Below are positions 63,437 through 64,000 of a stretch of DNA of 64,000 nt, one piece after another. Every line of letters begins with the position of its first letter. Within the stretch, counting starts at the first letter, position 1. This stretch comes from DATFTE01 sp963840665 (lineage in GTDB: Bacteria; Acidobacteriota; Terriglobia; Terriglobales; Acidobacteriaceae). Under the pieces are notes generated by a model. It did no database searches. It saw only the letters and a list, made by a program, of their open reading frames with translations, and was not told where the DNA came from. The translations under genes and the position numbers were made by a program. Location of the stretch: positions 597,592 through 661,591 of the forward strand of contig CAWIZO010000005.1 in the NCBI GenBank assembly GCA_963840665.1, read 5' to 3'.

Positions 63437-64000
63437 GTGTTGGCCTCCTGGCATTCATCTTCCATGATCTTGTCTCTAACTCGCTTGATCGCAAATTACT
63501 TTTCCGCTATTGTCCGAAAAACACTTGTGCTGCCCAACCGTTGTCATGGCCATCGTCTCTACGATCCGGCCGCAGAAACTAAAGACAGATTCGGGTAACG
63601 CAGTGTTCAGTTCTGTTATTGCGCATTCTCACAAGCAAGAATCACCTCCGGGACCCTGTCCGCAAAGTGGGTTGCGCCAACGTCTTCCCGCACATAACCG
63701 AGCATTCGCAGACATCTCGTGGAACCCAAGAGCTGCGGCTTTGTGTCAAACTCATTCAAACGACGGCTTTAAGCTAGTTTATGGAAACCGAGCCTGGCCA
63801 CCGGGAAAAGTGCTAGGGCAGGCACGGCTGAAGCTCGCCCATTCGGTTATCACTGCAATCTTTCAAAAAATTCTCCCGACCTGGAAGAAGAATTTGGCAT
63901 GGCCGTAGTCGCCGACGGCACCACCGACTTCGACTGGCCCAAATATTGTGTTCACAACTAGCGCACCGGCCACATCCCCTGGAAGCGTGAAGGGAGGCTG
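63437..64000. other. Right end of window, no gene recognised
   Basis: Several short frames are open but none has a ribosome site, family motif or believable composition. A tail DLEEEFGMAVVADGTTDFDW at 63880-63960 could be a gene relic. Confidence 0.3.

Noticed and set aside
63510..63908. 132-codon plus-strand frame at the right end
   Set aside because: No ribosome site, no family motif and biased composition; probably chance.
58148..64000. Second attachment site matching the tRNA-Ser 3' end
   Set aside because: I read the region for the CCTCTCCGCCA-type end and found no copy; the far end must lie outside the window.

Overview
The window looks like a chromosomal piece of a soil-type acidobacterium (Terriglobia, Koribacter-like). 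This is inferred from the gene content: a CarboxypepD-regulatory protein, a TIGR03118-type protein with C-terminal Ig-like repeat, many YD/RHS proteins, PMT_2-type membrane glycosyltransferases, a DUF5117-type zinc protease, abundant REP/RAYT elements and dispersed AT-rich intergenic inverted repeats. No marker gene for a species is present.

Layout. 1-3.8 kb: a partial Ser/Thr kinase, a two-gene operon (4-TM protein plus YceI) and a GT39-like enzyme. 3.9-7.0 kb: a SAM riboswitch followed by thrC, a ubiquitin-like sulfur carrier (CysO/MoaD type) and hom, which reads as one methionine/threonine branch operon. 7.2-13.0 kb: an FG-GAP protein, a universal stress protein and a TetR-controlled four-gene efflux operon. 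13.1-16.7 kb: a lipid/ribosome cluster yceD-rpmF-plsX-fabD read leftward from a clear sigma70 promoter. 16.9-30.0 kb: an accessory island of two convergent RHS genes, an orphan phospholipase-A2-like RHS tip, three small putative immunity genes, two nearly identical RAYT/REP elements, a third decayed RAYT element and, at the far edge, a perfect parS-like palindrome. 30.0-56.7 kb: mostly housekeeping (SIMPL protein, ddl, arginase, asnS, ggt, HtrA-type protease, coaE, folD, Trm112-like protein, leuCD, UPF0047 protein) with glycosyltransferases, a MacB-like permease, a VapBC toxin-antitoxin pair, a frameshifted S53-like peptidase and a large zinc metalloprotease. 56.8-64.0 kb: tRNA-Ser(UGA) with a tyrosine recombinase immediately downstream, then a sparse, decayed stretch with envelope-type proteins (DUF3313, DUF481, glycine zipper), porin fragments and gene-free DNA. 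This is probably the start of an integrated island that leaves the window.

Four genes carry apparent frame problems: RHS1, the S53-like peptidase and the 62.9 kb protein each have one extra base in a short homopolymer, and the GT39-like gene has no usable start codon in its conserved frame. These could be sequence errors or true decay. Intergenic gaps hold at least three unrelated repeat families: AT-rich inverted repeats, CACAGAGA inverted repeats and AGATCC...GGATGACG units.
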